A stretch of DNA of 64,000 nt from NCBI RefSeq assembly GCF_002909375.1, contig NZ_PPXD01000030.1, positions 1 to 64,000 on the forward strand. Reading direction: 5' to 3'. Of this stretch, positions 24,246-33,082 are shown one piece after another. The DNA is from Cryobacterium zongtaii. Its GTDB lineage: Bacteria; Actinomycetota; Actinomycetes; Actinomycetales; Microbacteriaceae. Each line of letters opens with the position of its first letter. Position 1 is the first letter of the stretch. The position numbers and the translations under genes are program-made. Under the pieces are notes generated by a model. The model made no database searches, was not told the DNA's origin, and saw nothing but the letters and a program-made list of their open reading frames with translations.

Positions 24246-25835
24246 ATGCTCCGCCCCCTGCCGGACAACGCCCCGGCGCACCAGTCACCGTCCGCATCCC
24301 GGCCCTGGCCCCTGGAGGTTCTCGTCGCCGGCGGCCTGGTTCGGGGCAGCCACCCCGTCGCGGGGGTGCAGACCTGGCGCGGAATCCCCTACGCGGCCCC
24401 GCCGGTCGGGCCGCTGCGGTTCCGCGCACCCCAGCGGGTGATCCCGTGGGCGGGCGTCCGCGACGCCGGCAGCTACGGCCCCGTCGCCCCGCAAGACCGG
24501 GGCACCCAGTTCAAGGGCGTCAGCCGCCGCACCCGCATGGGCGAGGACTGTCTCAGCCTGAACGTGCAGCGGCCCGCCGACCGGCCGGACGAGGCCGATC
24601 TGCCGGTGATGGTCTTCATCCACGGCGGCGGCTACGCCTCCGGTTCCTCACAGGACTTCACGGAACGCAGCCAGACCATCGTGCGGAGCGGCCGCACGGT
24701 CTACGTCGCCCTCAACTACCGGCTGGGCGCCCTCGGCTACCTCGACTTCAGCCGGTTCAGCACCCCCAACCGTCCCTTTGAGAGCAATCTCGGGCTGCGG
24801 GACCAGGTGGCCGCCCTGGAATGGGTGCGGGACAACATCCGGTCGTTCGGCGGCGACCCTGGCAACGTCACCGTGATCGGCGAGTCTGCCGGCGGCAATG
24901 CCGTGGTGACGCTGCTCGCGACGCCCGCAGCCCGTGGACTGTTCGCCAGGGCGATCGCCCAGAGCCCGCCGTCGAACGCGGCGTACTCCCCCGCGTTGGC
25001 CGGCCGCTGGGCCTCCGAGTTCATCGAGGTGCTGCGGCAGGGCCGCGCGCCGGAGCTGGCCGGCGGCCGGCGGCCCGCCGCCGAATTGCTGGACACCGCC
25101 ACGTGGCCCGCCCTGGTCCGTGCCGCCCTCGTGCTGCAACGACGCACCCCGGATGTCGACCCGGGCACCTTCTGCATGGCCCCCGTCGTCGACGGGAGCT
25201 TTTTGCCCGAACGCCCCCTCGACGCTTTCCGCCAGGGGCACGCTCATCCGGTGCCGCTGATCATCGGCACCAACGACAGGGAGGGCTCGATGTTCCGCGG
25301 CCGGATCGACATCTTGCCGCGGTCGATCCAGCGCATCCAGTCGCTCTTCGACGAGGCCCCGCCCGGCTCCCATCAGGACATGCGGGCGGTGTACTCCGCC
25401 CTGCCTGCCCTGCGCGCCGAAGTGGACTTCAGCGGCGACTATGCGTTCTGGTTTCCCAGCGTGCAGGTCGCCGAGCTGCACTCCCGGTCGGCACCGGTTT
25501 ACCTCTACCGCTTCGACCTGGCTCCCCGGCTGCTACGCCTCCTCGGCTTCGACGCCACGCACGGACTCGAACTGCTCGCCCTCTCCACGTCGGCCACCGA
25601 CAGTCAGCTGCGCAAACTCACGGCACTGGGCGGCCGGGCGAGTTTTCTGCGCACCGGCGACCGGATGCGCGAGCACTGGCTGCATTTTGCGGCCACCGGC
25701 CTCACCGGGCCGGGCTGGCCGGTCTACACCGAGGGCGATCGCCTGACCCTCATTTTCGACGAGGAGGACCGGGTGGAATCCGACCCCCGCGGCGAGCGCC
25801 GGATGGCCTGGCTGCAGTTCCTGCCCAACCTGTAG
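24246..25835 (+). CDS. Type-B carboxylesterase
   Basis: This 529-residue alpha/beta hydrolase is of the carboxylesterase/cholinesterase class. It has the WRGIPYAAPPVGPLRF start block, CLSLNVQRP, oxyanion loop FIHGGGYASGSS, and nucleophile VIGESAGGNAV near residue 218. The catalytic Glu is likely in NDREGSMF and the His in DATHGLEL. It would hydrolyse short-chain or aryl esters; there is no signal peptide, so it is cytoplasmic. A GGAGGG site lies 8 bases before the ATG. Confidence 0.93.
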   Translation: MLRPLPDNAPAHQSPSASRPWPLEVLVAGGLVRGSHPVAGVQTWRGIPYAAPPVGPLRFRAPQRVIPWAGVRDAGSYGPVAPQDRGTQFKGVSRRTRMGEDCLSLNVQRPADRPDEADLPVMVFIHGGGYASGSSQDFTERSQTIVRSGRTVYVALNYRLGALGYLDFSRFSTPNRPFESNLGLRDQVAALEWVRDNIRSFGGDPGNVTVIGESAGGNAVVTLLATPAARGLFARAIAQSPPSNAAYSPALAGRWASEFIEVLRQGRAPELAGGRRPAAELLDTATWPALVRAALVLQRRTPDVDPGTFCMAPVVDGSFLPERPLDAFRQGHAHPVPLIIGTNDREGSMFRGRIDILPRSIQRIQSLFDEAPPGSHQDMRAVYSALPALRAEVDFSGDYAFWFPSVQVAELHSRSAPVYLYRFDLAPRLLRLLGFDATHGLELLALSTSATDSQLRKLTALGGRASFLRTGDRMREHWLHFAATGLTGPGWPVYTEGDRLTLIFDEEDRVESDPRGERRMAWLQFLPNL

Positions 25836-25855
25836 CCGCCGCCGACCCCGCCGGC

Positions 25856-26299
25856 TCAGCGACCGCCCACGATGTCGCCGGCGTTCACGCCCACCCAGCG
25901 CACCAGCGGCAGGAGATGTGCGGCGAGCTCGTGGCCACGGTCGGTGAGGCTGTAGTCCACCCGGGGCGGGATGGTGGGCTGCGCGTCGCGGTGCACGAGA
26001 CCGTCGGCCTCGAGGGTGCGCAGGGTCTGCGCGAGCATCTTCTCGCTGATGCCCTCGATACCGCGGCGCAGTTCGCCCCAGCGCAGGCTGGTCTCGGTGA
26101 GCGCCACGATCACGAGCACGCCCCACTTGCTGGTGACGTGGTCCAGCACCACCCGGCTGGCGCAGCCGGCCGCGAAAACGTTCGCCGCCGGCATCCCGGC
26201 CCCGGCCGGTGCCGGATCGCCGACCAACTGGGCGAGGCGCTCCCGCACGACTGCGTCGGCGGTGGACGGGGCGGCCGGGGTGGACAGAGCAGCGGTCAT
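25856..26299 (-). CDS. HxlR-family redox-sensing regulator, QorR-like
   Basis: This 147-residue DUF24/HxlR winged-helix protein has the family motif C-A-S-R-V-V-L-D then SKWGVLVIVAL. The conserved Cys just before the first helix (residue 46) is the thiol sensor used by YodB, HypR and corynebacterial QorR. RWGELRRGIEGISEKMLAQT is the recognition region. It is divergent from a quinone-reductase-like gene, the same pairing as ytfH/ytfG and qorR/qor. It probably represses its neighbour and itself until the Cys reacts with quinones or diamide-like oxidants. Confidence 0.88.
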   Translation of the reverse strand: MTAALSTPAAPSTADAVVRERLAQLVGDPAPAGAGMPAANVFAAGCASRVVLDHVTSKWGVLVIVALTETSLRWGELRRGIEGISEKMLAQTLRTLEADGLVHRDAQPTIPPRVDYSLTDRGHELAAHLLPLVRWVGVNAGDIVGGR

Positions 26300-26308
26300 G
26301 GAACCAGC

Positions 26309-26327
26309 TTACCTAAAGGTGGGTACC
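26309..26327. promoter_or_regulatory. Putative HxlR/QorR operator
   Basis: The intergenic core TACCTAAAGGTGGGTACC holds an ACCT-AA-AGGT palindrome (26311-26320) and a TACC/GGTA pair (26310-26325), 10 bases from the regulator ATG and upstream of the oxidoreductase gene. It fits an operator shared by both divergent genes. Confidence 0.5.
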
Positions 26328-26409
26328 TGCGGTTGGGAAGTATTGGGCGGGCCGGCGGGTTGCACCGACCAGAAGGCACGCATCTTGCGGGTCGCGAAGG
26401 GAACATCCA

Positions 26410-27264
26410 ATGTCTATCGTCGTCACCGGAGCAACCGGCCAGCTCGGGCACCTCATCGTCGAGCACCTCATCAACCGCGGCGTCACCCCGGCCGAGATCA
26501 CCGCCGTCGGCCGGAACACAGCGCGTCTGGCCGACCTGGCCGGGATGGGCGTGGCCACGGCGGTCATCGACTACGCCGAACCGGCCAGCCTGGCCGCCGC
26601 GTTCACCGGCGCCGACGTGCTGATGCTCGTCTCCGGCAGCGAGGTGGGGCAGCGCGTCGCGCAGCACAGCAACGCCATCACCGCCGCGGTCGCCGCCGGA
26701 GTGGGCCGCATCGTGTACACGAGCGCCTCGAAGGCCGACACCTCGGCCCTGATCCTCGCCCCCGAACACAAGGCCACCGAGGAGGCACTGCTGGCGTCCG
26801 GCGTTCCGTTCACGATCCTTCGCAACGGTTGGTACACCGAGAACTACGCGGCCGCCGTGCAGCAGGCCCGGGAGACGGGCGTCTACCTCACCAGCACCGG
26901 TGCGGGCCGGGTGGCCAGCGCCTCGCGCAGCGACTACGCCGAAGCCGCAGCCGTGGTGCTCACCACCCCCGGCCACGAGAACGCCGTCTATGAGCTCGCC
27001 GGAGACATCGCCTGGACCGGCACCGACATGGCTGCCGCCCTCACCGAGGTCGTCGGCCGGCCTGTCGTCTTCACCCCGGTCTCCCCAGAGGAGCACACGG
27101 CCATCCTCACCGGCGCCGGCCTGGACGGCGGCACCGTCGGCTTTGTGGTGGCCCTGGACGGCAACACCCGCGACGGCCTGCTGGCCGGCGGGTCGAGCGA
27201 CCTGGCCACCCTGATCGGCCACCCCACCACTCCGTTGCTGGACGGTCTGCGCGCGGTCGCGTAA
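26410..27264 (+). CDS. NAD(P)H:quinone oxidoreductase (QorB-like atypical SDR)
   Basis: This 284-residue NmrA-like protein has the glycine motif VTGATGQLGHLI at residues 5-16, VLMLVSGSEVGQR, IVYTSASKADTS and FTILRNGWYTENY. The last segment is the hallmark of the QorB/YtfG group that reduces quinones with NADPH. An AAGGGA site precedes the ATG. Its HxlR neighbour supports a role in quinone or electrophile stress. Confidence 0.9.
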   Translation: MSIVVTGATGQLGHLIVEHLINRGVTPAEITAVGRNTARLADLAGMGVATAVIDYAEPASLAAAFTGADVLMLVSGSEVGQRVAQHSNAITAAVAAGVGRIVYTSASKADTSALILAPEHKATEEALLASGVPFTILRNGWYTENYAAAVQQARETGVYLTSTGAGRVASASRSDYAEAAAVVLTTPGHENAVYELAGDIAWTGTDMAAALTEVVGRPVVFTPVSPEEHTAILTGAGLDGGTVGFVVALDGNTRDGLLAGGSSDLATLIGHPTTPLLDGLRAVA

Positions 27265-27386
27265 CCCCCTGCGGCGGTGTTGCCGCCGCTCTGAGCCTCC
27301 GTCCCCGGCGCGCCCTGCGCCGGGGGCGGAGCCATTGAGCCCGCCGGAGGCCTCGACTACGCTGTACGAATTATCGGAGGGAGATC

Positions 27387-27884
27387 ATGAAACCGCTTTC
27401 TGCTACCGAGATCCGGGATTCCATCGTGAACGCCACCACCGACGAGATCGCCCGGATGCCGCTCCCCGGGCTGCACGAAACCATCTGGGACGAACGTGAG
27501 TACCTGGGTTGGCGTGACCCGCAGGCCGCACACCGCGGCTACATTGTGTTCTGGCGGGGCGATGCTCCGTTGGGCATGATGCTGCGGGCCGCGGCGCGGG
27601 GGGCCGGTCGGTCGATGTCTGCGTTCTGTTCGCTGTGCCGCACGCAGCAGCCGGCGCACCAGGTGAGCCTGTTCAGCGTGCCCAAGGCCGGCCAGGCCGG
27701 TCGGGACGGCAACACCGTCGGAACCTACATCTGCTCCGACCTGGCCTGCTCCACGCTCATCCGCATCCTGCCGCCACCGTCGCAAATGCAACCCAACCCC
27801 GCCGAGATGATCACCTCCAGGGGTGCCGGGTTGCTGGCCCGTCTCGAGGGGTTCACGAACGAGGTCCTCAAACCGGCGGAGTAG
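27387..27884 (+). CDS. FBP (FusB-type treble-clef zinc-finger) domain protein
   Basis: This 165-residue protein has a four-Cys zinc site, CSLC near residue 80 and CSDLAC near residue 115, in the context IVFWRG...FCSLCRTQQPAHQVSLF. This is the FBP domain of elongation-factor-G-binding proteins, known from fusidic-acid resistance protein FusB. Actinobacterial versions are common and unstudied; ribosome rescue through EF-G is a guess from the family. A GGAGGGAG ribosome site precedes the ATG. Confidence 0.85.
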   Translation: MKPLSATEIRDSIVNATTDEIARMPLPGLHETIWDEREYLGWRDPQAAHRGYIVFWRGDAPLGMMLRAAARGAGRSMSAFCSLCRTQQPAHQVSLFSVPKAGQAGRDGNTVGTYICSDLACSTLIRILPPPSQMQPNPAEMITSRGAGLLARLEGFTNEVLKPAE

Positions 27885-27971
27885 TCGCGTGTCACGCCTT
27901 CGGGGGGCGGCGGGGTAGATTGTACACAACCCGGCGATGACGCCGACAACTGTGGGGCAGGGGGTGGGTGA

Positions 27972-29738
27972 ATGGCGCGCTCTGCGCAACGTCTGGCCGC
28001 GGGCTACCGCCCCGGGCTCTTCAACGCCAACGAGTCGGCGGGCCTCCTGCTCGGCGTGGCTCAGGCCGGCTTCGGCCTGCCCCTGCTCCTGTACGCCTGG
28101 TACAAGTGGGTGCAGAACGATGAACCGATGCTCGTGCTCCTGTGCGTCGGAGCAGTCCTCATCGTCACGGGAGCGCTCTCCGCCGGGTTCCGCAACAGGA
28201 TGCGGGTGCCGCTGCGCCATCTCGCCTTGTGCTGGATAGGCGTCATGGACCTGCTCTGCCAGGCGGCCACCGGCGCCGAGCCGATCACCCTCACCTTCGC
28301 CTGGACCCCCAGCATGCTGGCCTTGGTCGCATTCGCGGTGCTCCCCGCCGCGCAATCCCTGATCTATCCGGCGGTCTTCATCCCCTTGTCGCTCATCGTG
28401 CTTGCGGTGCAACCTGGCGCCGACCCGGCGGATGTCGCCATGTCGTCGCTCCTCATGCTGGCGACCGGCCTGGGGCTCACCTGGTTCGCCCGCAGCGCCC
28501 TCCTCGCGGAGACAGATGAGCTCACCGGCATCCACAATTTCGCCGGATTCGAACAGGTGCTCAGCGCCGCCATGCGGGACGCCGCTCCCACCGAGCCGCT
28601 CTCCCTGGTGCGACTGGATATCAACGAATTCGCCCTGGTGAACAGGCGACGTGGCCGGGAGGGCGGCGACCTGGCCATCATGAGATTCGTCGCCGATGTG
28701 GTCAAGGCTCTCCCGAGTGCGGCGACCATGGGCCGCGTGGAGGGCGATGCGTTTGCGATCCTGCTGCCCGGGTTCACCGCCGGCGACGCCTGCGACCTGA
28801 TGGTGCGGGTGCAAGTCCAGGTGGCCAAGTTCTCGGCCGGCATCTCAGCCAGGGAGGGCAGCGAGTCCGAGAGCGAGCTCTTCGGCCGGGCCGGCAAGGC
28901 GCTCTTCGAGGCCCAGCGCGTGGGAGGCCACGGCAAGATGATCATCCACGGCGGCTACTACGCCTCCCCGGCAGCCGTGCTGGACGGCCTGCGGAACGGC
29001 GAATTCTTTCTGCGCTTCCAGGCCGTGGTCGACCTGGCCACCGGCGCCGCAATCGGCGCAGAGGCCCTGGTGCGCTGGCAACACCCCACCAGGGGGCTGG
29101 TGCCCCCCGCCGAGTTCATCCCGCTCTGCGAGGCGAGCGGGTCCATCGTGGTCCTCGGGGAGTGGGTCGTCCGCGAGTCGGTCGCGGAGGCCGCACGCTG
29201 GCGCCGGCTGCGCGGGGAGGACGACCCGGTGAGCGTGGCGATCAACGCCTCGGCGCGCGAACTGACCTCGGCCGGCTACGGAGAGTTTGTTCTCACCGAG
29301 TGCGCCAATGTGGGTCTGCCGGCCGCCCTGGTGCACATCGAGGTGACCGAGACCCACTTCGGCAGCGATGCCGCGGCCGTTCGCGACAACATCCGGGTGC
29401 TGCGCGGCGCCGGAGTGATCATTTCGATGGATGATTTCGGCACCGGCCACTCCAGCCTGTCCAGGCTCACCGAGATCGAACTCGACGTGATCAAGATCGA
29501 CCAGTCCTTCGTGGCCGTGATCGAGACCGAACGGGAATCCCCCGTCGCGGAACTGACGATAAAACTGGCGGCGACCCTCGGACTGCAGGTGATCGCCGAG
29601 GGTGTCGAAACCGAGGCGCAAGCTGAGTGGCTGCGGGAGCGCGGTTGCCTGCTCGCGCAGGGCTACCTGTATTCGCGGCCCGTGGCCGCCGACGAGTTCG
29701 TGGCCAGGTTCCTCGTCCAGCCCGTTACCCGCGCCTGA
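27972..29738 (+). CDS. Membrane GGDEF-EAL protein, probable c-di-GMP phosphodiesterase
   Basis: The N-terminal 170 or so residues of this 588-residue protein form five to six TM helices. A GGDEF domain follows (ETDELTGIHNFAGFEQ), but its signature is degenerate: RVEGDAFAI replaces G-G-D/E-E-F, so cyclase activity is unlikely. The EAL domain (about 340-585) keeps its catalytic set: EALVRWQHP, INASARELTS, HIEVTETHF, SMDDFGTGHSSLSRL, VIKIDQSFV and IAEGVETEAQAEWL. It should hydrolyse c-di-GMP, with the GGDEF part perhaps sensing GTP. Confidence 0.92.
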   Translation: MARSAQRLAAGYRPGLFNANESAGLLLGVAQAGFGLPLLLYAWYKWVQNDEPMLVLLCVGAVLIVTGALSAGFRNRMRVPLRHLALCWIGVMDLLCQAATGAEPITLTFAWTPSMLALVAFAVLPAAQSLIYPAVFIPLSLIVLAVQPGADPADVAMSSLLMLATGLGLTWFARSALLAETDELTGIHNFAGFEQVLSAAMRDAAPTEPLSLVRLDINEFALVNRRRGREGGDLAIMRFVADVVKALPSAATMGRVEGDAFAILLPGFTAGDACDLMVRVQVQVAKFSAGISAREGSESESELFGRAGKALFEAQRVGGHGKMIIHGGYYASPAAVLDGLRNGEFFLRFQAVVDLATGAAIGAEALVRWQHPTRGLVPPAEFIPLCEASGSIVVLGEWVVRESVAEAARWRRLRGEDDPVSVAINASARELTSAGYGEFVLTECANVGLPAALVHIEVTETHFGSDAAAVRDNIRVLRGAGVIISMDDFGTGHSSLSRLTEIELDVIKIDQSFVAVIETERESPVAELTIKLAATLGLQVIAEGVETEAQAEWLRERGCLLAQGYLYSRPVAADEFVARFLVQPVTRA

Positions 29739-30246
29739 CCTCGTCCGGCAGAACCGGCACGAGGGTGACGTCGGTGAGCTGCCCGTTGTCGGCGACAGCC
29801 GTCAGGTAGGTGTGTGCCGGTTGCCGCCGGCGGTCAGTCGGTGACCCCGGGTTCAGCAGCCGCAGACCCCGGGGCGACACGCTGTCCCAGGGGATGTGGC
29901 TGTGCCCGAAGACGAGCACATCGGTGTCCGGAAAGGCCTCGTCCATGCGCTTCTGGCGCCCTGTGGCGGCACCGGTTTCGTGGATCATCGCAAAGCGGAC
30001 GCCCTCGATGGTGTCCCGGGCGATCTCCGGCAGCACACGGCGCAGGTCGGCGCCGTCGTTGTTGCCGAACACGCCCAACAGCGCCGGTGCCCGGCGGGTC
30101 AGCTCCTCGTACAGGCTGAGGTCGACCCAGTCCCCGGCGTGCAGCACGAGGTCGGCCTCGGCGACAGCCCGCCAGACCTGCTCGGGCAGCCGCCGGGCCC
30201 GCTGGGGAACGTGCGTATCGGAGATCAGCAGAAGTCTGGTGGCCAT
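29725..30246 (-). CDS. YfcE-type metallophosphoesterase
   Basis: This 173-residue protein has the dimetal phosphoesterase motifs in order: LISDTHVPQ, LHAGDWVD, VFGNNDGADL, AMIHETGA and VFGHSHIPWD. It is of the YfcE/MJ0936 group, which hydrolyses phosphodiesters in vitro; the natural substrate is unknown. It is probably leaderless (CAGAAT 5 bases before ATG). Its 3' end overlaps the convergent GGDEF-EAL gene by 14 bp. Confidence 0.9.
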   Translation of the reverse strand: MATRLLLISDTHVPQRARRLPEQVWRAVAEADLVLHAGDWVDLSLYEELTRRAPALLGVFGNNDGADLRRVLPEIARDTIEGVRFAMIHETGAATGRQKRMDEAFPDTDVLVFGHSHIPWDSVSPRGLRLLNPGSPTDRRRQPAHTYLTAVADNGQLTDVTLVPVLPDEVRRG

Positions 30247-30299
30247 GCCCCATTCTGCCCCGCCTACCGTCGGATTCGCACGAGGGCTAGGTTCGCAGC

Positions 30300-31289
30300 G
30301 TGGCCGACCGATTCAACACCACCGAGAGCATGCGCGACTCCGTCTTCTTCGACGGGCCGGCGTCCAGCGCGCGGTACTCCAGATTCTGGATGCTGCTGGT
30401 GCTCGCGTCGATCATCGCCTCGGCGGGCATCGTGGGCGATTCCACCGCCACGGTGATCGGCGCGATGATCGTCGCTCCGCTGATGACGCCCATCCTCGGC
30501 ACGATGCTCGCTACGGTGCTCGGCGACCGGACGAACCTCATCCGCTCCCTGGTGTTGGTGCTGGGCGGCGCCGCCGCGGCCGTGGTGATCGGCTTCGCGG
30601 TCGGCCTCCTCGTGCAGACCGACGTGCTCGCCAGCACGAATGCCCAGGTCTCGGCCAGGGTGAATCCCCGTCTGATCGATCTGCTGGCCGCCCTCGGCAC
30701 CGGTGTCGTCGGTTCGGTGGCGCTGGTGCGCCGGGACATCTCCGACACGCTGCCCGGCGTCGCGATAGCCATTTCCCTGGTCCCGCCGCTGACCGTGGCC
30801 GGCCTGGTCCTCGAGTCGGGCTCCGTCCCCCAGTTCCTGGGGGCGCTGCTGCTCTTCGTCACCAACGTCGTCGCCATCCTCGGCACCGGCATCGTGGTGA
30901 TGTCGGTCTACGGGGTGAGCCGACTCACTCGCCGGAAAGCACCCGGCGACACCGAGGCGCCCGGCCTGCTGCGCCCGGTGGCGGTGCTCGCCGTGATGCT
31001 GCTGCTGATCGGCATCCCCCTCACTCTCACCAGCGTCGAGGTCACGGCCCGCAGCAACGTGGAGGGTACCGTGCAGACCGTGGGCGAGAAGTGGGCCGCA
31101 AGCGTCGGTTGGACGGTCACCGGCGTCTCCACCCGAGGCGCCGAGGTGACCCTGCGGGTGGTGGGCGCACCGCCGGTGCCCGACACCGCCGCGCTGCAGG
31201 CCGCCCTCGCGGCGGCGGGGATCCATCCCGAGAGGGTGACCGTCGATCTGACCCCGGCCACCATCGTGAAGCTCTCGACAGTTCCCTGA
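30300..31289 (+). CDS. DUF389 membrane protein
   Basis: This 329-residue protein has the DUF389/TIGR00341 core: GDSTATVIGAMIVAPLMTPI, then AISLVPPLTVAGL, with about six TM helices and a soluble C-terminal region of about 100 residues. The function is unknown. The start is GTG, with TAGGTT (30288-30293) ending exactly 6 bases before, a clear leaderless case. It is followed by a bidirectional terminator shared with tRNA-Ser. Confidence 0.88.
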   Translation: MADRFNTTESMRDSVFFDGPASSARYSRFWMLLVLASIIASAGIVGDSTATVIGAMIVAPLMTPILGTMLATVLGDRTNLIRSLVLVLGGAAAAVVIGFAVGLLVQTDVLASTNAQVSARVNPRLIDLLAALGTGVVGSVALVRRDISDTLPGVAIAISLVPPLTVAGLVLESGSVPQFLGALLLFVTNVVAILGTGIVVMSVYGVSRLTRRKAPGDTEAPGLLRPVAVLAVMLLLIGIPLTLTSVEVTARSNVEGTVQTVGEKWAASVGWTVTGVSTRGAEVTLRVVGAPPVPDTAALQAALAAAGIHPERVTVDLTPATIVKLSTVP

Positions 31290-31300
31290 ACGGAACGCGG

Positions 31301-31335
31301 AAAAGCCCGCCTGACCGGGGGTCTGGCGGGCTTTT
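31301..31335. terminator. Bidirectional terminator between DUF389 and tRNA-Ser
   Basis: AAAAGCCCGCC (31301-31311) pairs exactly with GGCGGGCTTTT (31325-31335). It ends the DUF389 transcript on plus and the tRNA-Ser(GCT) transcript on minus. Confidence 0.9.
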
Positions 31336-31342
31336 CGAAGTG

Positions 31343-31433
31343 CGGAGACGGAGGGATTTGAACCCTCGGTGCCCTGTGAAGGGCACTCCACCTTAGCAGG
31401 GTGGTGCACTAAGCCGGGCTATGCGACGTCTCC
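31343..31433 (-). tRNA. tRNA-Ser(GCT)
   Basis: This 91-nt tRNA has the long variable arm of tRNA-Ser. Acceptor GGAGACG pairs with CGTCTCC, discriminator G, anticodon loop centred on GCT, T-arm GGGTTCAAATCCC. CCA is not encoded. Confidence 0.96.
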
Positions 31434-31525
31434 CGGATGCCTGCTTGCGCAAACACACATCCACCATACTAACCGCACCGCGGCGTCAGTTTGAACACCA
31501 TCCCCGCAGGCGGGTGCCGACGGTG

Positions 31526-32803
31526 CTACTGGTCGGCCAGAGTGCGCCCGGCCGAGCAGGTGTACTGGGACGCGTCCTGCCCGTAAACATTGCTCGGCAG
31601 CGCCTCTTCGGTGGTGGCCGGATCGGTCGCGGCGGGATCGGTCGGCGCGGGCACGGCAGGGTCAACCGGCTCAACGGGCGCTTCGGTCGCGGCGGCGGCA
31701 GGGTCTGCCACGGAGCGGAAGTCGGCTTCACCGGGTGCCAGGGTCGGCGACGCGTCGGCGAGGATGGACGCCATCAGATCGTCGGCGGCGGACTCGTCGG
31801 GTTCGACGCCCCCGTCGACGTTGTAGACCGGGTACTGCACGAACACGACCTTCTCCAGCGGAATGTCCTTCAGCGCCATCGCGATGGAGACCATGGTGTC
31901 CATGCTCTGCAGCGAGGTCGACAGCTCCATATTGTCCACGGCGGCCTTGGCGATCGAGTACAGCTTGATCGGGTCGCTCAGCGTCTCGGCGCTCTTGAGG
32001 GTGCGCACGAGCGAGGACAGGAAAACCTGCTGGTTGCTGATACGACCGAGGTCGCTACCATCGCCGACGCCGTAACGGGTGCGCAGGAACTGCAGTGCCT
32101 CCAGGCCCTTGAGCTCGTGCTCGCCGGCCGCGAGGTCCAGGTCGGTGTGTTCGTCGACGATGGGCTCCGCGATACAGACGGGCACCCCGCCGACGGCCTC
32201 TGACATGGCCGCCACGCCGTTGAACTGCACGACGGCGGCGTACTGGATCGGCAGGCCGGTGAGTTCCTCGACCGTCGACACCGTGCAGTTGAGCCCGCCG
32301 TAGCTGAGGGTGGTATTGATCTTCTGGCTGCTCATGGCCGAGTAGGTTTCCCCGTCGGGGCCGGTGCATTCCGGGATGGGCACGTAGGTGTCCCTGGGGA
32401 AGCTGACCACGGTGGCACTGCTGTGGTCTTCGGCGATGTGCAGCAGCATGGTGACGTCGTTGAGGACCGCGGTCTCTTCGTCGGGATCGCCGTAGCCGCC
32501 GCCCTGGCCGACACGGCTGTCGCTGCCGACGAGGAGCAGGTTGGCCCCACCGTCGATGGAGCTGATCTGCGGGATCGGACCCGCGGTCTCGCTGTCCAGG
32601 CGGATGGGTTCCTTGACGCTGGTGGCCACGTTGAGGGTGGCGAGGGCCGCGACCGAGACACCGCTGACCATGACCACGGCGAGGGCGGCGGCGAGCACCT
32701 TGGCGATGTTGGCGAATGCGTTGGACCGCTTGAGCCTGCCGTGCCGGGCGATCGGGCTGGTCTGCTTCGATCGTTTCGAGCGGGGGCGCAATTGGTCGCT
32801 CAC
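31526..32803 (-). CDS. LCP (LytR-CpsA-Psr) family protein
   Basis: This 425-residue membrane-anchored enzyme has a short basic cytoplasmic N-terminus and one TM helix (VLAAALAVVMVSGVSVAAL, about 37-55). An external LCP domain carries VVSFPRDTYVPIP and FLRTRYGVGDGSDLGRISNQ, the Arg/Asp pairs that bind polyprenyl-pyrophosphate. LCP enzymes attach glycopolymers (teichoic-acid-like, arabinogalactan or capsule) to peptidoglycan. The C-terminal 70 residues are a Pro/Ala/Thr-rich tail ending with a Cys-containing segment. GTG 32803 is chosen for its AAGGAT ribosome site; the longer frame runs through the tRNA. Confidence 0.93.
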   Translation of the reverse strand: MSDQLRPRSKRSKQTSPIARHGRLKRSNAFANIAKVLAAALAVVMVSGVSVAALATLNVATSVKEPIRLDSETAGPIPQISSIDGGANLLLVGSDSRVGQGGGYGDPDEETAVLNDVTMLLHIAEDHSSATVVSFPRDTYVPIPECTGPDGETYSAMSSQKINTTLSYGGLNCTVSTVEELTGLPIQYAAVVQFNGVAAMSEAVGGVPVCIAEPIVDEHTDLDLAAGEHELKGLEALQFLRTRYGVGDGSDLGRISNQQVFLSSLVRTLKSAETLSDPIKLYSIAKAAVDNMELSTSLQSMDTMVSIAMALKDIPLEKVVFVQYPVYNVDGGVEPDESAADDLMASILADASPTLAPGEADFRSVADPAAAATEAPVEPVDPAVPAPTDPAATDPATTEEALPSNVYGQDASQYTCSAGRTLADQ

Positions 32804-32845
32804 GCAGATCCTTTCGTCGTTATGCAGGTGCAGCGCCTCGCGGCG

Positions 32846-32930
32846 CGGAGGGCGTGGGATTCGAACCCACGAGACATTTCTGCCCACCAGTTTTCAAGAC
32901 TGGCTCCATCGGCCGCTCGGACAGCCCTCC
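32846..32930 (-). tRNA. tRNA-Ser(TGA)
   Basis: This 85-nt tRNA has acceptor GGAGGGC/GCCCTCC, discriminator G, anticodon loop TCTTGAAAA with anticodon TGA, a long variable arm, and T-arm GTGGGTTCGAATCCCAC. It lies 42 bases ahead of the LCP gene on the same strand and may share its transcript. Confidence 0.96.
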
Positions 32931-33082
32931 CGATTCAACGCGGGACCGCCCCGTGACGGGCCGGATCCAACATCGAACTTCGCCCGATCTTAGCCGATCA
33001 CGGAATAAGTAGCCTGACACGCGAAACTGGCAACGCCCTGCACGGCGGCCGACCCCCGCGAATTGCGGTGCGTATTGGAGCG

